A stretch of 64,000 bases of DNA from Streptomyces sp. LHD-70. Lineage in GTDB: Bacteria > Actinomycetota > Actinomycetes > Streptomycetales > Streptomycetaceae. Both the position numbers and the translations under genes were made by a program. The notes under the pieces are model-generated. The model worked only from the letters and a program-made list of their open reading frames with translations, made no database searches and was not told the origin of the DNA. Shown here in pieces: positions 62,273-64,000 of the stretch (position 1 is its first letter; each line of letters starts with the position of its first letter). The stretch covers positions 62,001-126,000 of the forward strand of contig NZ_JAVIFW010000007.1 in the NCBI RefSeq assembly GCF_031157275.1, given 5' to 3'.

Positions 62273-63463
62273 ATGCGCATGTACCTGCTCGCGCTCAACC
62301 CCACCGACTCGGTCACCGACGGCTTCCTCCCGGCGGCCGCCCGCCTCGGCCTCGACATCACGGTTCTCACGGATCAGCCCGCTCCCCATCGGGCGAAATA
62401 TCCCGAGATTGAGGTATTGCAGTGCGACGTTCATGACTTCCGCGCCGTCATCAACCGCATAGCCACCCACGAGCCCGCCGACGCGGTGTTCACCAACAGC
62501 GACCACCTGCAGACCCAAGCAGCCCTGGCCGCCGAATACTTCGGGCTGCCCGGCAAGGACTGGCAGGCCGCCCTGCGCGCCAAGAACAAGGCCGAGATGC
62601 GCCGCCACCTCGCCGCCATGGGCGTGGACACCGTACGGTCCGCCGAGATCGCACCGGGCCAGGACCCGTCCGCGTTGGTCGAGGCCCGACTTCCGTACCC
62701 CTGTGTCGTCAAGCCCCGCGAGGGCGTGGCCAGTGAGGACGTCATCCTCGCCGAGGGGCCCGAGGAGTTGGTGGCGCGCGCCAAGGAGATCCAGGCGCGG
62801 CGCCCGCAGGCGGCGCTGGTCGCCGAGGAGTTCCTCGCCGGCCAGCTCTACTCCCTCGAGACTCTGGGCGACGGGAACGTCCGCCACGTCCTCGGCGGCT
62901 TCCGCAGCCGGATCTCCGCTCCCCCCACCTTCATCGAGGAACGGCACGACTTCCTCGCCTCCCACCCCAAGGCGGTCGTCGAGCAGGTGCTCGCCCAACT
63001 CGACGCGCTCGGCGTCTCGTTCGGCGCGTGTCACACCGAGTTCGTGGTGCACGAGGGCCGGGCCCGGCTCATCGAGGTCAACTACCGCATCATCGGGGAC
63101 CAGTGCGATCTGGTGCTGGCGCAGGCCCTCGACATCCCGCTCTTCGAGCACATTCTCCGTACACACCTGGGCGAGCCCCTGCCTCTCTCACTGGACGCGC
63201 GGACCGGTGCCGCTGCGCGGGTCGAGTACGCCCTCGCCGACCGCGCCGGCACTCTCACCTCCGCACCCGAGGCGTTCGACGAGACCGTGGACGGCGTGCG
63301 TCTGGCCTACCGTCCGCTGCGCGCGCTCGGCACCGAGCACCCGTACTACCGCACCAACCGCGACTACCTGGGCGTCCTGCGCGCCACCGGCGCCGACCAG
63401 GCGGCCGTGGACCGGGTCGCGGACGCCTTCTTCGCGACCGAGCGCTGGGAGATCACCCGGTGA
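62273..63463 (+). CDS. ATP-grasp enzyme of a siderophore pathway
   Basis: A 396-residue ATP-dependent ligase of the ATP-grasp superfamily. Seen: the N-terminal preATP domain (MRMYLLALNPTDSVTDG), NKAEMRRHLAAMGV near 103, the lysine strand PCVVKPREGVASEDV near 143, and acidic metal residues in HTEFVVHEGRARLIEVNYRI (E and N of the EVNxR motif). It should activate a carboxylate and join it to an amine or amino acid. It is coupled (GTGA overlap) to an IucA/IucC gene, placing it in siderophore assembly. ATG at 62273. Confidence 0.85.
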   Translation: MRMYLLALNPTDSVTDGFLPAAARLGLDITVLTDQPAPHRAKYPEIEVLQCDVHDFRAVINRIATHEPADAVFTNSDHLQTQAALAAEYFGLPGKDWQAALRAKNKAEMRRHLAAMGVDTVRSAEIAPGQDPSALVEARLPYPCVVKPREGVASEDVILAEGPEELVARAKEIQARRPQAALVAEEFLAGQLYSLETLGDGNVRHVLGGFRSRISAPPTFIEERHDFLASHPKAVVEQVLAQLDALGVSFGACHTEFVVHEGRARLIEVNYRIIGDQCDLVLAQALDIPLFEHILRTHLGEPLPLSLDARTGAAARVEYALADRAGTLTSAPEAFDETVDGVRLAYRPLRALGTEHPYYRTNRDYLGVLRATGADQAAVDRVADAFFATERWEITR

Positions 63464-64000
63464 CCGCGACGATCGAGACCCTGGCCGAGCCGGGCTCCGC
63501 CGAAGAAGCCGAGCTGCTGACGCGCGTGCTGAGCGCGCTGCTGCGCGAGGACGTCGTCGGGCTGCGGACGGCCGGTACGGTCCTTGAGCGGCCGGACGGG
63601 CCGTGGCTCCGGCACGCCACGGCCGACGACGCCCTGCTGCTCCCCCTCGGCGAGGACGGCTACCAGGCCGAATACGCCGCCCGACTGCCGCTCCTGGTCC
63701 GCGAATCCGACGGCGCACGGCTGACCACACTCGACACTGTGCTCCCCGCGCTGCGAGCGCTCGCCGACCCGGTCGACCACGAGGGCTTCGACGCCTTCGC
63801 CGAGGAGTGCCGACAGACGCTGGAGACCCTGCGGCTGCACTCCGCGACGCAGCACGAGATCGACGCCGTACTGACGGAGCGTCATGGCCCGGACCCGGCC
63901 GCCTGGACCGGCCTGACGGCGGGGATCGCGTACGACGCCCTGGCCGCCCGCTTCGACCACCCGGTCTACCCGACCTCGCGCGGCCGCTCCGGCCTGAACG
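63460..64000 (+). CDS. IucA/IucC-family NIS siderophore synthetase, 5' part
   Basis: The first 180 codons of an NRPS-independent siderophore synthetase; the rest lies beyond the window. These enzymes adenylate a carboxylate (citrate, succinyl or similar) and condense it with an amine. Visible at the right edge is the conserved HPVYPTSRGRSGLN, matching the family's HPxHPxxKxRxG substrate/nucleotide motif. GTG at 63460 overlaps the ATP-grasp stop. No frameshift appears in the visible part. Confidence 0.82.
   Translation, partial: MTATIETLAEPGSAEEAELLTRVLSALLREDVVGLRTAGTVLERPDGPWLRHATADDALLLPLGEDGYQAEYAARLPLLVRESDGARLTTLDTVLPALRALADPVDHEGFDAFAEECRQTLETLRLHSATQHEIDAVLTERHGPDPAAWTGLTAGIAYDALAARFDHPVYPTSRGRSGLN

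Overview
The window is high-GC chromosomal DNA of a Streptomyces or a close relative. The evidence is the strong G/C bias at third codon positions, frequent GTG and TTG starts, sugar ABC importers without their own ATPase gene, many one-component regulators, and TTA codons that are almost absent (one was found). No rRNA, tRNA, transposase, integrase, prophage or CRISPR array was seen. Nearly all of it is single-copy protein genes in short operons.

Layout. 1-3580: a pair of NHLP-type peptide-export ABC transporters, the first cut by the window edge. 3652-6286: a serine beta-lactamase-like lipoprotein and a divergent lipoprotein of unknown role. 6353-11023: the xanthine dehydrogenase operon xdhA-xdhB-xdhC, transcribed leftward, with a short leader ORF upstream. 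11668-14224: a lipoprotein, a HEAT-repeat protein behind a MerR-type promoter, and a MerR regulator whose effector half is HEAT repeats. 14356-16546: a secreted GH5 glycosidase and a short-chain dehydrogenase with a perfect 25-bp operator-like palindrome. 16578-24449: a ROK repressor divergent from an alpha-glucoside uptake and hydrolysis operon (GH13, binding protein, two permeases, GH13). 24539-31214: AlkD-like protein, DEAD-box helicase, an octamer tandem array, small genes, a Nudix hydrolase, and a SARP/BTAD-LysR fusion regulator carrying the TTA codon.

31430-38447: an apparently complete four-carbon sugar-acid operon with two entry dehydrogenases (LtnD-like and DenD-like), kinase OtnK, decarboxylase OtnC, isomerase OtnI, an MFS transporter and a FadR-type regulator. 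Together these should turn L-threonate and D-erythronate into dihydroxyacetone phosphate. 38635-47375: histidine utilisation, with hutH, an amino acid permease, hutU and hutG, two paralogous IclR regulators and a HutC-like GntR regulator. hutI is not in the window. An 18-bp near-identical palindrome precedes both the first IclR gene and hutH, which suggests a shared operator.

47691-57859: secreted and membrane proteins of unknown role, a TetR/DUF4345-like divergent pair with twin operators, a leftward AraC gene followed by an MBL-hydrolase/SDR pair, a secreted beta-propeller-like protein with a repeat-encoded N-terminus, and a ChrB-like protein coupled to an MFS exporter. 58053-64000: an iron-regulated cluster that starts with a DtxR/IdeR-type iron box over the promoter, then two FecCD permeases, an ATPase, a binding lipoprotein, an ATP-grasp enzyme and the beginning of an IucA/IucC synthetase. 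This is an NRPS-independent siderophore uptake and synthesis locus running out of the window.

The observations most worth following are the SARP-LysR fusion with its TTA codon, the hut-associated operators, the operator-like palindromes at 16560-16584 and 50625-50681, and the HEAT/MerR pair. Operator assignments are inferences from position and symmetry.
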